Shown: in pieces, positions 34,679 through 46,309 of the stretch
Layout: every line of letters begins with the position of its first letter
Numbering within the stretch: position 1 is the first letter of the stretch
Source of the DNA: Nepenthes gracilis
Taxonomy: Eukaryota; Streptophyta; Magnoliopsida; Caryophyllales; Nepenthaceae
Length of the DNA: 64,000 nt
Assembly (NCBI GenBank): GCA_033239525.1
Contig: BSYO01000033.1
Span: 3,587,501 to 3,651,500, forward strand
Reading direction: 5' to 3'
Translations under genes and position numbers: made by a program
Notes under the pieces: generated by a model
The model's input: the letters and a program-made list of their open reading frames with translations, nothing else
Database searches by the model: none
What the model was told of the DNA's origin: nothing

Positions 34679-37440
34679 GCCTTGTAAAACTTAAGAAAAC
34701 CAGTGGGCAGTGAACAATGCATCTTCTCCGGAAACAAGATGCGTTCACACGTCGAAGCCGTTGGAACATGTAATTTAATTTTGAGTAGTGGTTTTATTTT
34801 GGCATTGAAAAAGACCTTTTATATTCTAAATTTCTCTAGAAATTTGATTTCTGTTTCAAGACTTGTGCCTTATGGATATTCCTTTATATTTTCAGACTCA
34901 TCATTCAGTTTATCTTATAAGTCTGATATTGTTGGGAATGGTACACTGTCTGATGATCTTTATTGTTTAAATTTATAAAACAACAAGACTAAGAAAAATA
35001 CCAAGAGGAGTTCGGACATATTAGATATCATACATATTGACATTTATAGTCCTGTTATAGCCTCATATGGCCTAAAATATTTCATCACCTTCATTGATGA
35101 TTTCTCATGATATATGTATCTTTACTTGCTTCATAATAAATATGAAGCCTTGGATGCCTTTAAATTGTTTAAAGCAGAAGTAGAGAAACAAACTGAAAAA
35201 AATATCAAAATTGTGAGATCAGATAGAGGTGGAGAGTATTATGGTAGATATACCGAAGATGGACAAATGCCTGGTCCATTTGTAAAGTTTCTTCAAGAAA
35301 ATGGGATTGTTACCCAGTATACTATGCCTGATTTTTCGGACAAAAATGGTGTAACAAAAAGGAGAAATCGAACATTGTTGGACATGGTGAGGAGTATGCT
35401 TAGTAATTCCGAACTTCCAAAATCTTTGTGGAGTGAAGCTTTTAAAACGGCGGTATACATATTAAACCGGGTCCCAACAAAAGCTGTTCCAAAAACTCCT
35501 TTTGAGTTATGGAAATGTTGAAAACTGAGTTTGTAACATGTACGCGTATGGCGATACCCATCCGAAATAAGAGTTTATAATCCACATAGAAGAAATTGGA
35601 CCCAAGGACTATAAGTGGGCATTTTATTGGATATGCTGAACGGTCCAAGGGATACAGATTTTACTGTCCATGACATACCACTAGGATTGTGGAATCAAGA
35701 AATACAAAATTTCTTAAGAATGACTTAATGAGTGGGAGAAAACGATCAAGAACTGATCATTTGGATTCTCAACCCTCCACATCATATGATAGGTTGATTG
35801 ATGTACACAACACTCCTCAAGATCAATCTGGTGTTGAACAACCAATTATTGTCATTCCATAAAATACTGATTCTATTCCAATTGACCATGAAATTCAGGT
35901 GAAAATGATCCTGAAATGTTTTCACAAGCCATGAGTTGTAATAAATCACAATTATGGTACAATGCTATGAAAAAAGAGATGAGTTTCATGAGTAGCAATA
36001 GAGTCTGGGATCTTGTTGAATTACCTAAAGGGGCGAAAGCCATAGGGTGTAAATAAATTTTTAAAACAAAGAAAGACTCATTAGGCAATATTGAAAGATA
36101 TAAGGCAAGACTCGTTGGTAAAGGTTATACTCAAAAAAAAGGAATTGATTACAAGGAGACTTTTTCTCCTGTATCTAAAAAGGACTCTCTTCGCATAATT
36201 TTGGCATTGGTTGCTCATTTTGATATGGAATTGCAACAAATGGATGTGAAAATAGCATTTTTAAATGGTGATCTAGAGGAAGAGGTTTACATTAAACAAT
36301 CAGAAGGATTCTCCTCTAGTGATGGTGAGCAATTTGTGTGCAAATTAAAGAAGTCCATATATAGATTGAAACAAGCATCCCGTCAATGGTATTTGAAATT
36401 TGATAAAATTATCTCTTCATTCGGTTTTGAAGAGAATATTTTGGATCAATATTTATACCAGAAGGTCAGTGGGAGTAAGACTTATTTTCTTGTCTTATAT
36501 GTGGATGATATTTTACTTGCATCCAATGATAAATGGTTGTTGTATGAGGTGAAACAATTTCTCTCTAAAAATTTTGAAATGAAAGATATGGGTGATGCAT
36601 CTTATGTCATTGGTATAAAGATACATCGAGACAAACCGCGTTGTGTTCTGGGTTTGTCTCAAGAGACCTATATCAATAAGGTTTTAGAGAGATTTTGGAT
36701 GAAAGATTGTTCACCGAGTGTAGCACCCATTGTGAAGGGTGATAGACTCAATTTGAGCCAATGCCCGAAAAACGATTTGGAACGAAAACAGATCAAGAAC
36801 ATTTCATATGCTTCCGTTATTGGAAGTTTGATGTATGCTCAGGTATGTACAAGACCTGACATAGCATTTGCAATTGAAATGTTTGGAAGATTTCGAGTAA
36901 TCCAGAATCGAACACCTGAAAGTTTATCAAGAAAGTCATGAGGTATCTTCAAGGTACCAAAGACTACATGCTTACATATAGGCCAGTTTGATAACTACGG
37001 AAGTTTTGGGCTACTCCGATTCAGACTTCGCTGGATGTGTTGATTCATGTAAATCAATATCCGGTTATATATTTTTATTTGCCGGTGGAGCTGTATCTTG
37101 GCGGAGTGCAAAACAAACTTTGATTGCTACTTCCACTATGGAGGCCGAGTTCGTTGCTTGTTTCGAGGCTACAAAGTATGGTGTATGGATGAGAAATTTT
37201 ATGTCTAGGCTTAGAGTGGTTGATTCCATCTCAAGGCCATTAAAGATATTTTGCGATAATTCAATTCTTTGTTTTCCCGGCTAAAAATAACAAAAGTAAA
37301 GATCAAGAAACACATCGACATTCAATTTTAGCCGTAAAGGAGCGCATTAAAGGAAAGGAAATTGCTATTGAGCATATTAGACTGTTGAATTGATGATCGA
37401 TCCTTTGACAAAAGGCATGCCACCATTAAGGTTCAAGGAT
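34679..37440 (+). pseudogene. copia pol: integrase, reverse transcriptase, RNase H, broken
   Basis: Integrase core: IIHIDIYSP (about 35028-35054), FITFIDDFS followed by a TGA at 35107-35109, SDRGGEYYG, then [14 protein letters not shown]. In this last block the catalytic Glu of the DDE triad (normally before R-R/K-N-R) is Lys at 35357-35359. After a damaged linker, RT appears from about 36060 (RYKARLVGKGYTQKKGIDYKETFSP is present in pieces), with MDVKIAFLNGDLEEEVYIKQ at about 36240-36300 and the YVDD box intact at 36498-36509. A frameshift near 36930 leads to RNase H with DSDFAGCVDSCKSISGY and STMEAEF (about 37015-37150). The terminal DPLTKGMPP motif is at about 37395-37425, in another frame. 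Confidence 0.88.
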
Positions 37441-37769
37441 CTTGTAATCCGAAATGGGATTGAGTTCCATTTTGTAATTTTCATTTGTATGGACAATGAT
37501 ATTATAAATTTTTATTTTATTATTGTGATATTTTTCAAAATTGTGTACACATTAATTGAATTGAGAATATCATTAAGTTGAATGACAAAGAATAAATATA
37601 GGGTTTATTCATAAAAGTAAAGTTCTTAGGATGACTTGAGAAATTAATATATTGAATACATGGAAGATATTATTCATTTATTAGAGGACTTATCGCTATG
37701 ATTCATATATTTATTTCTTAAAGTTTGAAAAATTGATGGATTTAGTTATCACATCAAGTTAAACATGGA

Positions 37770-38053
37770 CAAGTGGGAGAATGTAAGGCTTCAGGTCCAA
37801 AATTCTGGCCCAATTAATCGAGTCGGCCCACTTGCGCATCGAGCTAAGCCGAGCCAGAGCCAAATGGCTTCATCAAGCCATTTGAGCCGAATTCGAGCCG
37901 CAGACTGGATTTTGCTTCGTTTCGTCTTCCTCGATCGTTTCATCACCTTCAAGCGTTTACTCTCGGTTAATTCAAGATTTATGGTCATTAAGTGGTGATA
38001 ACTCTCCTATTAAATCAATTAATCAATGTTGGCCGGTTTGAGTACCAAACGCT
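37770..38053 (+). repeat. polypurine tract and truncated copia 3' LTR
   Basis: AAGTGGGAGAA (37771-37781) is the polypurine tract that primes plus-strand synthesis. The LTR starts TGTAAGGCTT at 37782 and follows the 5' LTR until ACCAAACGCTC, where similarity stops. About the last 220 bases, including the LTR's 3' end, are lost. Confidence 0.88.
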
Positions 38054-38190
38054 CAAACAATATATAAACATTCGAAAAAAAAAAAGCAAACAAAAAAGTA
38101 AGAACAAAATGAACCATAGAAACAAAAAACAAAAGAAAATATAAAAATAAAAATAAAAATTATAAAATATACTAAAAATAATTTCAAAAT

Positions 38191-38955
38191 TTTTAGGGTT
38201 AGGGTATATGGTTTAGAGTTTATGGTTGAGTTTCTAGGGTTTCGATTTTACGGTTAAGGGATCTAGGTGGACGCTTTAGGTTTTAATATTCAAAGTTTAG
38301 GTGTAAAGATTCAGTATTTATAATTAAAATGTTTAAATTTTTGGGGTCCCAAGGTTTAGGGGATAAGGTATAGAGGTTCAATGTTATGGGTTTTAGGGCT
38401 CAGGGTTGAAGATTAAGGGTTCAAAGTTCAGTGTTAATGATTTGGGGCTCTAGTTCGATGTTTGAGGTTTGGATTTTGTGGTATTGGGTTAGGGCTAAGG
38501 GGTGAGTATTTAAGGTTTAAGGTTTAATATTTACAGTTTAAAATTGAAAGTTTAGGGATTAAGATTTAGCGTTTAGGATTTATGATTTAAGAAATAAGGA
38601 TTAAGGTTCAATATTTAGGGATTAATATTCAAAATTTATTGTTCAATATTTAGGATTCTGGTCTTAGAGTTTTTTGTTTGTGATATGTGTTTTGGGGTTT
38701 AAGATGTATGACTTATGGTTTAAGATTTTAAATTTAGGGATTAAAGTTGAGTGTTTAGGGTTAAGGATTCTTTTTTTGGGGATCAGGATTCATGGTTTGG
38801 GTATGGGATTTTGGATTTGGGGTTAGAGATATTAGGGTAGGGTTTAATATTTAAGTTTTTAGATTTAGGGTTAAGGATTCAAGATTTATGGTCTCAGGTT
38901 TTATACTTGAGGTTATACACTTTGTATTTAGGGTTTCTAATTTTGGGTATAGTGT
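38191..38955 (+). repeat. degenerate TTTAGGG-like block 1
   Basis: About 765 bases made of variants such as TTTAGGGTT, GGTTTAGGG, GGGTTAAGG and AGGTTTAAGG. The parent unit matches the Arabidopsis-type plant telomere repeat TTTAGGG on the plus strand, but no run of three perfect units is present. It begins about 140 bases after the truncated copia LTR. Confidence 0.8.
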
Positions 38956-39400
38956 AATAGTTCAATATTTTTATTTTTATTAATTTGATAATTAATCTTT
39001 AATTAAGATAATTAAATAATATAGAATATTTTTTTTGTTTAAATATTGGGTCTTTTAGCCTAATGGGCCTAGAATTTAAATATTTGGATTCGAGAATTTG
39101 AACTTAGCCCTATACCAATTATTACTTTTAGATTGAACTTATGTTGGCCAAATAAAAAGATTGAATAGGATATTAAATTGTATTATTAATTTAGGCCGAT
39201 TTAAGGAAGAAATTTAATATATAATAATAAAACAAAATTATATAAAATGTATATATATAATATGATATAATAAGTAATAATTAAAACTTTTATTATAATA
39301 AAAGTTATAATAATAATAATAAATACAATCAGAAGAAGAAGATGATGATGGTGGTTGTAATGAAAGAAGCTCGAGAAAGAGAGATCCAGTCGACTTTCCT
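38956..39400. other. AT-rich interval
   Basis: AT-rich with TAATAATAATAA-like runs (about 39300-39320) and a GATGATGATGG run at about 39340. No gene is recognisable. Confidence 0.4.
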
Positions 39401-39432
39401 TTGCTGCGATTTCCTCTTCTCCAGCCAAACGG

Positions 39433-39717
39433 GTGCCAAAATCAGATTCTTTAAACCACTCTCCTTCTTCCTCTCGGTCGCTAGCTTTAATTTCTCCAAA
39501 TAAACGCCCCACCCTTAAACCTTACGCATTTAATTTATATAGAATCAACCATCTCTTGGAGCAGCGGTGTAAAGAACTGCTTTCAAAATCAGTGAAGAGG
39601 AAAAGGGGAGAAAGAGAGCGTCAGATCGTGTTGGAGAGGAGCCAAAGCCTTGTATGCCGTTTGACTGATAACCCTTATTGCTACTGTGCTGCTGCAGAGA
39701 GACAGAAAATCCAGCAG
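39433..39717 (+). CDS. possible first coding exon of an unrecognised gene (tentative)
   Basis: An open frame of 95 codons from ATG at 39433 ends exactly at a good splice donor (CCAGCAG followed by GTAAATTC). It is preceded by a CT/GA-rich, leader-like sequence. The predicted peptide is Ser-rich at the N-terminus, then basic (KSVKRKRGERERQ) with a short YCYCAAAERQKIQQ end. I do not recognise the family. No downstream exon was identified. Splicing to the RPC6 acceptor at 47938 would meet a stop at once, so it is not an RPC6 N-terminal extension, but it could be a 5' UTR exon or an orphan fragment. Confidence 0.25.
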
Positions 39718-40739
39718 GTAAATTCATGACCTTCCTTTTCTAGCAAGTAAAACACTTACTTTCCTCTTATTAATATCGATTTCTAGTTGGGTGCCGAGAT
39801 TTGTTGAAAATTTATTTGCAAACGGTTGATATTTGAGAATTTTGGAAAACATGGCTTTGGTTCTGTTGATAAAAGAAACGAAAATTCCTGGGATTCATAT
39901 TGAATTGGGAGGAGAAACTTTATGGGTTAGCATATCAAAAGTCATTGTTTCTCATATTGGGTGAAAAAAGTTTGGATTTATTTTGATTTCGGTAGAAATT
40001 GGTTAAAGGCATTGATAAAAGCTACATGCTCCATTTTGGGTCGAAAAAATAGTGTCGATGAAAACAAAGTGGAAGGAGATTCGACAGAGAGCGAGTGTGT
40101 GTTAATATGTCCAAAGGTATGTACGTCGGTATGTGTTTTACCGGATGTAAGAATGTTTGCGTACATACGATTGTATGCGTATACATGAACCTAGTGTAGT
40201 ACACGAACCTGTTCCCAGCCATGCAGTGCGAAATCCATATAATTATAAAGCCTATCCTAGGAGTTCTTTTCCTTCTTTTAAGTGATAAAGGTGTTAAGGT
40301 TGATATGGAATAGACTTTAATAGGTTCTATCCATAGTCTCAAATGAGTTCCATCCATAAGGGATAGTCAGAAGTATGGTCTATAGTAAGATCTCTATACG
40401 GGGGTTACCCCACAGAATAAGTGTAAGAGTGCCCTTTCTCAAGCTTTCTCTTAGACTAAGGATTTTAGGCAAGCTTTCAAGCAAGCAGTTTTAACGTAAT
40501 AGACTTGGAGTGAAAGCAGTTCTCCCATAGGGCCTATCTCATAAGACTTGTAATAGCGAGTGTATATGTATGCTTGCATGTAGGTGTTTAAGAGAAGGAA
40601 TATAGATATAGTTGTGTGTGTAAATATGTACAGGTGTGGGTATGTATACGTAGGGGATGTGATATATATATATATATATAATTTTTCAGTTGGTCTTGTG
40701 TGTGTGTGTATAGTAGTGATATATGTGTTTGTCTGTTTA
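39718..40739. other. non-coding interval with TA and GT-rich simple sequence
   Basis: No gene was recognised. TA repeats lie at about 40661-40681, followed by a GTGTGTGTGTG run at about 40697-40708. Confidence 0.45.
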
Positions 40740-42030
40740 TATATTTTAGATTACTAGCTGGTATATAGAATGAAATTAAAGGTATTATACAATTTCATTG
40801 GGTTCTTGTGAGATTAATCGGGATGATTGAACCGGGTAATAATCGTAGGCTTTGTTCGGAAGTGACATGATGGGAGGTGTCTTATGGCCTTTGCATAAAG
40901 TTACTAAGGTGTTCCTACTATTTCATTTATGTTCATGATTCTTTTGCGTATCTTTCAAATCATGTGAGCATATTTTTGGTATTCTATGGTTAAATTGAGA
41001 AGAGGATATAAAAATATTAAAGTAACTAGTCGAATTGGAGGTTACGATACATTAATGCAGTCTTCCCTTTTCCAATGCTGCTTTTATATCCAGTGGTTGA
41101 GGTCAATGTATTTTTGAGGTAAGATTCTTATAAACTTGTGACCATTATATAAAATATATCCGGGATATTATTGGCGAGGGGTATCATATGTAGTATGAAT
41201 ATCCAGGAGGACTATAAGGGTAATGGGAACATTATGGATACTGTGTAATCTCGCAGTATTCACCAAATTATTGGAGGCATAAATACATGGTCGTTGGTCA
41301 CAAGGGCAGAATAATATCCACATAGATTTCGATATCTTATATGGTTATGATCTCATGTTAAGTTAGATTTTTTACAAATCTAAGGGATCACTTTAGTATC
41401 ACGGATATTTTGAGACCTTATTACTTTGATTGGGTTCGTGGGAACTTATGAATGTCCTTTGGGATATCATGGTTTAGTTGATATTTTATTTATCTATTTA
41501 CTTACCATTTATGTAATTGTTGAGTTATTTCATTGAAAATGTTATTCATAGATTATCCAGATACGATTATTTGTTTCTATATAGTGCATATTGTTGGAGC
41601 TTATTGTTTGACAGCTGAGTTCCTTGGAAAGCTTAATATTTCTGCTGTTTTTGACAGTGGTTTGAGTTATTTGCTAGGAATTTAACGTACTTTTACTATT
41701 TCTTTCTTCTAGAGTAGCAAGATTAAAGAAGGATAACTCTAGAGCTGGATAGTGTTAAGAATGATAGAGATTATAAAGCCTAGTTGAAGAGAGTATTTAT
41801 TTTGTTATTATACTCTAGAGATACATTCTAATATTTTTTTTTATTTTGTTGGGATTTTTGGGTTATATTTTTCTTAAAGTTTTTATGTGTGAGGATATTT
41901 AGATTATGGAAGTTATATTTTATCATTTATGGGCATGCTATGATGTTGATTCAAGACTTATGGTTTTCCTGCGGGATTGGATTCCTGCGGTGGTCATGGG
42001 TTTTGTCCAGGTCATCACATATAGGTTTTT
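40740..42030 (+). mobile_element. LTR-like element, diverged copy C
   Basis: The middle part (about 41140-41340) aligns with copies A and B: TGTGACCATTAT, GGGATATTATTGGCGA, a CATTATGGATACTGTGTAAT-like block, CACCAAATTATTGGAGGC and ATAAATACATGGTCGTTGGT. The ends are not clear and divergence is high, so the extent is approximate. No coding capacity. Confidence 0.5.
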
Positions 42031-42057
42031 GGGTTTACCATTGTATGTTCTATATTC

Positions 42058-42520
42058 AAGGTTAAGGGTTTAGGGTTGTGACTTTTTCAAGTTTTGGGAT
42101 AAAGTTTCACGTTTCAGGGTTCAGGGTTAAGAGTTAGAGTTTAGAGTTAGAATTTAGGGACAAAGGTTTAGGGTTCAGCATTTTGGGTTGAGATTTTGGT
42201 GTTCAGGATTTGAGATGTGGGGTCTAAGGTTATAGAATTTGGGTTTGTGGTTTTGGCATGGGGGTTAGGTTTTAGCAATAAGGGTTTAGGGTTTGAGGTT
42301 TATGGTTAAAGGTTTAGGGTTCATGGTTCAAGATTAAAGGTACAAGGTTATGGGGTTTAGTGATTCTATTGTTTAGGTGCTCAAGGTTCAACGTTTAGAG
42401 CCTAGGATTCAGAGATTAGGCATAGGGGTTACGGGTCTAAGGTTTGGAGCTCAAGGTTCCGTGGTCCAGGGATTAAAGGGTTTAGGGTTCAAGTTTAAGG
42501 TATCAGGGTTCAGGATTTAA
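42058..42520 (+). repeat. degenerate TTTAGGG-like block 2
   Basis: Dense GGTTTAGGGTT, GGGTTCAGGG and GGGTTTAGGGTTTGAGG variants on the plus strand, same character and orientation as the block at 38.2-38.95 kb. Confidence 0.8.
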
Positions 42521-43811
42521 AAATGTTTTTATTCACATAATACATTTTTGGTATAACCCCTTTTTAATTTTAAAAGGGGTTGTTTTGACTAAAAACCGCA
42601 ATAAACAAAAACCCAAGATTTTATTAGCTTAAAAATGGATCATGGAACTTAAGAATTTGGAAGGTTATGTTGAAAATAAATTGAACATAGGTTATGTTCA
42701 ATTTATCATCAAACATACACGAAATACCAATATTTCCTCGATGATGTTGAAACTTAATAAAGGTATTAAGATACCATAATCTCTATATTGTAAGTAATGA
42801 TAGTCATCCCTTGGTGTCTGTTTTGAGGCTTGTAAACTTTAAATTGGTGGTGTCTATTCTGGTTGATGGGAATAAGTGTTCCTCGATTGTGAAGAGAAGA
42901 AAGTTGGAGTGCATGTCTATGGATGTCAGCATTGCCCCCAAAAATCTATTGTAGATTAGGTGGAGAAGATTCATGTTCTTTGCTTTTACAAAGAAACTAG
43001 AAGAGCAGATGATCATAGATGACCCAACCAGTTTCCAAATGTGTTCCAGATGAAGTGCTAGAACATGCGTGAAGCAGATGATCAACTTCTCTGAAGACAC
43101 CCCTTATCATATGTCACCAACAGAGCTATGGGAGTTAAGGTTGTACTTGCAAGAGTGGTAGGAGTGGGGACCTCGCCAAGCCTGACATATGTCAACAAAA
43201 GGATCAATGACTCTACTTGAAATGGAGGAATGACTTTGTATAACTCTGCATCAACTAGTGAGAGCTGGATGAGACGACAATCAAGTTTGAGTAGCCATCA
43301 TCAAAGACTTGAAGATAGATGAAAAAATTATAAATGGAAATCGAGATTTTATATATAAATTAAATAAGTGTCATGTGGTAATTGTTAGATAAATTATATA
43401 TTTTATTTGATCCCATTGAGGTTAGAAGTAAAATTTAAATCTGAGAATAGAAAAATACTTGTTTGGTAAAGTTTAAAACTCACTCTTTTTCTTCTCTTGT
43501 TGTGTTTTTAAGTTTTCTCTCTCTCAATTTCTATTCTTTTTGCTTGGTTTATCATCATTTGTGTCAGAGCCTGTGTTAATACTCTTGGTAATTTTCTAAA
43601 TTTTTCATGGCAACTTGTACAAGTAGAGGAGTGCATAGTGCCAAGTGATTCGCTGTTAATAAGCCACTGTGTGCAGTCTTATTGCGTCTTGGGCTTTTTC
43701 AGGCAGGTTGAGATGCTCTTTGAGTCGTTGGGGGTTACTTCAAGGGTTGAAGCTATTGGAGCTTGGGTTCAAATAGTTATTAAATCTGGCCCCTTTTGCT
43801 TTTAGATAAAA
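42521..43811. other. non-coding interval between telomere-like blocks
   Basis: No recognised gene. The minus-strand 98-residue frame at 42804-43100 matches no family known to me. 43500-43790 is leader-like, with CTCTCTCTC and GGG-rich words. Confidence 0.4.
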
Positions 43812-44034
43812 GGGGTTTGGGTTCACTGTTTAAGTTTTAAGGTTAAGGGTTGAGTATTTTGGGTTCATGAGTTCAGGTGTTTAGGATTTTAGAGTGCAGG
43901 GTTTCGAGTTTGTGTTTCAGGCTTCGGGGTTATTAGTTTAAGGTTATGGGTTTAGGTTTAAGGGTTTAGGGTTAACGGCAAAGGGTTTAAGGTTTAGGGT
44001 TCAATGGTGCAGGGGTCAAGGGTTCAAGATTCAG
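43812..44034 (+). repeat. degenerate TTTAGGG-like block 3
   Basis: About 220 bases of GGGTTTAGGGTTAACGG-, GGTTTAGGGTTC- and GGTTTAAGGG-type words on the plus strand, ending about 50 bases before a WRN-like exonuclease pseudogene. Confidence 0.75.
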
Positions 44035-44081
44035 TAATATGTTAAAATCATGTCCTGACTCGTGATATCTAAAACACGCAA

Positions 44082-44545
44082 ATGTTTATAAAGAATTGTG
44101 AACTATGCACCATTTACGTGATGATACTGGTTAAATTTTTACTACCAACAAATGTAGTATATGCACTCCTAAACACTTCCACACTTAAGAGAATTCCTTC
44201 CTCCATTGCCACCCTTTTTGAGCTCCCGCATATATCATTTGTTGGAGTCGGAATCAAACATTGCGTTGACCCGTTGGAGAGAGATCATGGGATTGGGTGC
44301 AGAAAAGCTGTTGATTTGGGTCAGTTGGTTTCAATTAGTAAGGAAAAGCCAAAACTGAGTGCACTCAGACTCGGAAATCTGGCCTATAAAGCTTGTGTTT
44401 ATGATGTTGGCATGACGGCTCCTGGGTGTCTTTTAGAGATTCGGGTGTTGATAAATTGAGCTCGGAGCAGATTAAGTTTGCTACTGTTGATGCTTTCATG
44501 ACTTTATATGCAGGTAATCGGTTGCACAGTGGAATGTTGCCGTAA
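44082..44545 (+). pseudogene. Werner-type 3'-5' exonuclease (DEDDy) pseudogene fragment
   Basis: The frame from 44082 shows ISFVGVGIKHCVDPLERDHGIGCRKAVDLG in two adjoining pieces at about residues 50-79. This matches the plant WRN-exonuclease-like family around its Exo II aspartate (FVGVGI..D..LERDHGI). After a stop at 44457-44459, a different frame (from about 44430) carries LSSEQIKFATVDAFMTLY. This is the Exo III region, where the family has Y-x3-D; here Tyr is Phe and the Asp remains. Thus one frameshift splits the domain. The Exo I (DxE) part is missing and telomere-like DNA lies upstream, so the copy is 5'-truncated. In plants this family degrades DNA 3'-5'; this copy is almost surely dead. 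Confidence 0.8.
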
Positions 44546-45019
44546 CCAATAAGTTTACAGAATTTGTGCTGCCTGATTGTAATTTTGTTGTTTGATTGCA
44601 AGATTATCATTTCTGGATTGGGTTGTGTGCTACTTTCTGTTGGGAATTAGGTTGTATGTATACGCTACAGCTAAAGAATGAATGTGGTGTTTGTCAAATT
44701 GCCCAAGAGATAGTCAATATTTTTAGTTCCTTTTTTCAAAGTCCAAATTTGTTATCGAACCCTGAGCCACTATTAAAAATGTATAAAAAGGGTTTAGGGT
44801 TTTGCTTATGGCACCCTTAGAAAAACTTTAAATTGGGTTTATTTGGATATCATGGGAGGGGGTTATCAACAATTGAGGATTCAACTTAGAAATTTGTTTA
44901 ATTTTCTCAAGAAAGTAAAGTTCTCCGTTCACCCTTTTCACCATGCTTAATTTTCTTAAAGACTTTAACTGTAGAAAACTAGATAAATCAGAAACCCCAT
45001 TAACATTCACACAAACGCA
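44546..45019. other. non-coding interval
   Basis: Nothing recognisable on either strand. A GGGTTTAGGGTTTTG word occurs at about 44788. Confidence 0.4.
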
Positions 45020-45379
45020 TCGTGCATGATGCAAGATTCGGCAAAAAAGTGAAGTTGTCTCTTCGCCTTTGTTTTCAACCACATGATCACTTATATTTCA
45101 AGGGGCTATGCCGTAGAAAACAAAACCAATTAAAGATCTGCCGATAACTTTTGCATGACCACTGCCTGAACGAAGCAAAATTATGACAAAAAAGTGAAGT
45201 CATCTGTTCATTCTTGTTTCGAACCACATGAACACTGATTACCCAATGAGCTTTGCTGTAGAAAATGAGAGGAATCAGAGAGCTCATGATAACTAATGCG
45301 CAAAACCTGCCCTGCACAAGGCAAATCAGTGCAAAAAAGTGAAGTGCTCCATTTGGCCTTATTTTCAACCATATGATCA
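45020..45379. repeat. three tandem units of about 145 bp
   Basis: The word CAAAAAAGTGAAGT followed about 30 bases later by AACCA(C/T)ATGA(T/A)CAC recurs at 45041-45089, 45187-45235 and 45332-45379. The unit also contains GC(T/C)(A/T)TGC(C/T)GTAGAAAA-like and CCTG(A/C)AC(G/A)A words. The copies are diverged. On the minus strand each yields a similar short frame containing TSLFC, but stops break them. Confidence 0.8.
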
Positions 45380-45746
45380 CCTTAGAAATTCAGTGATTCA
45401 ACATAGGACCTTTGAGGAATTGAAGAGATCAATTCTTATATATTGTGGGTTTAACTCAATATATAATTGGCTAACTAAATTATATAGAGTGACTGGGGCG
45501 CACAGTAAATTCAATTTCAAAATTTAAAAATTTTGAAAAATTTATACAAGAGTAATGAGGTGAGTGACTCTGTGTTGTTTAAGGTTAACTTAAGTTAGTT
45601 TATAAGAAATTCTAATGTGAATGATTTATATCTGTTGGCCCTACTCAAGCATTAATTTTTAACCCACGTTGGACCATTAGTGGCCTAGGTTCAAGGATAT
45701 GTACAAAAGAATCCAAAATCATCTTGAGTTCAGAGTCATGATTTAT

Positions 45747-46093
45747 AAGAATTTTCACTATTACTCGAAATTAGTTAATATAAAATGCCCTAGGTCTCCC
45801 TCATCGGAGGGCCACTGCGGCAATTTTAATTCATTTTATTATTAACAAGATTTCCCATGAAATTGTGGATATGGGTTGTTCTCCTCACTCTCACTCTCTC
45901 TCTGTTCTGTTTGAACTTGCGGAAGAAAAATCACTTATAATTAGGTGAAATTTAAGAAATCACTTGCAAATGGGTGAAATGCAAAGAGTCAATTGTCTTA
46001 AATTTGCTCCATGGTGACAGCAGAAGCTTTTCGGCGATGTTTCCAGTGATGGCAGCAATGGTGGACACCAACGAATAAACTACTGATTTATCT
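45747..46093 (+). repeat. dispersed non-coding repeat, copy 2
   Basis: Counterpart of 21001-21389, with a deletion of about 30 bases after GGAAGAAAAAT. It ends in CTACTGATTTATCTC like its partner. Immediately after it lies a CT microsatellite (46129-46153). Confidence 0.85.
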
Positions 46094-46309
46094 CTTTTTC
46101 CTCTTCTCTTTTGACCCCACCCTCACCACTCTCTCTCTCTCTCTCTCTCTCTCTTCATTCTATCTCTGGTTTCTCCACTCTCACACCATCCATGGCTCAA
46201 ATAAAATTTTGAAAAGCGAGTTGTTGCAGCAACTCTAGGTTGGTGGGAGTAGGCACAACAATATAGAAATTGGTTGGGAGAAAATTGTCCGATGGCATGG
46301 AGCATAGGA

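Larger units (their letters stand above)
32138..38053 (+). mobile_element. degenerate Ty1/copia LTR retrotransposon
   Basis: A 5.9 kb element in the order LTR, tRNA-Met-type primer site, leader, gag (UBN2-like with CCHC knuckle), protease, integrase, RT, RNase H, purine tract, LTR. Integrase before RT identifies Ty1/copia. All coding parts carry stops and frameshifts, so it is not autonomous. The 3' LTR is cut off at 38053 after about 272 of roughly 498 bases. The two LTRs differ at many sites and by indels, so the insertion is old. No target-site duplication can be read because the 3' end is missing. Confidence 0.93.
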
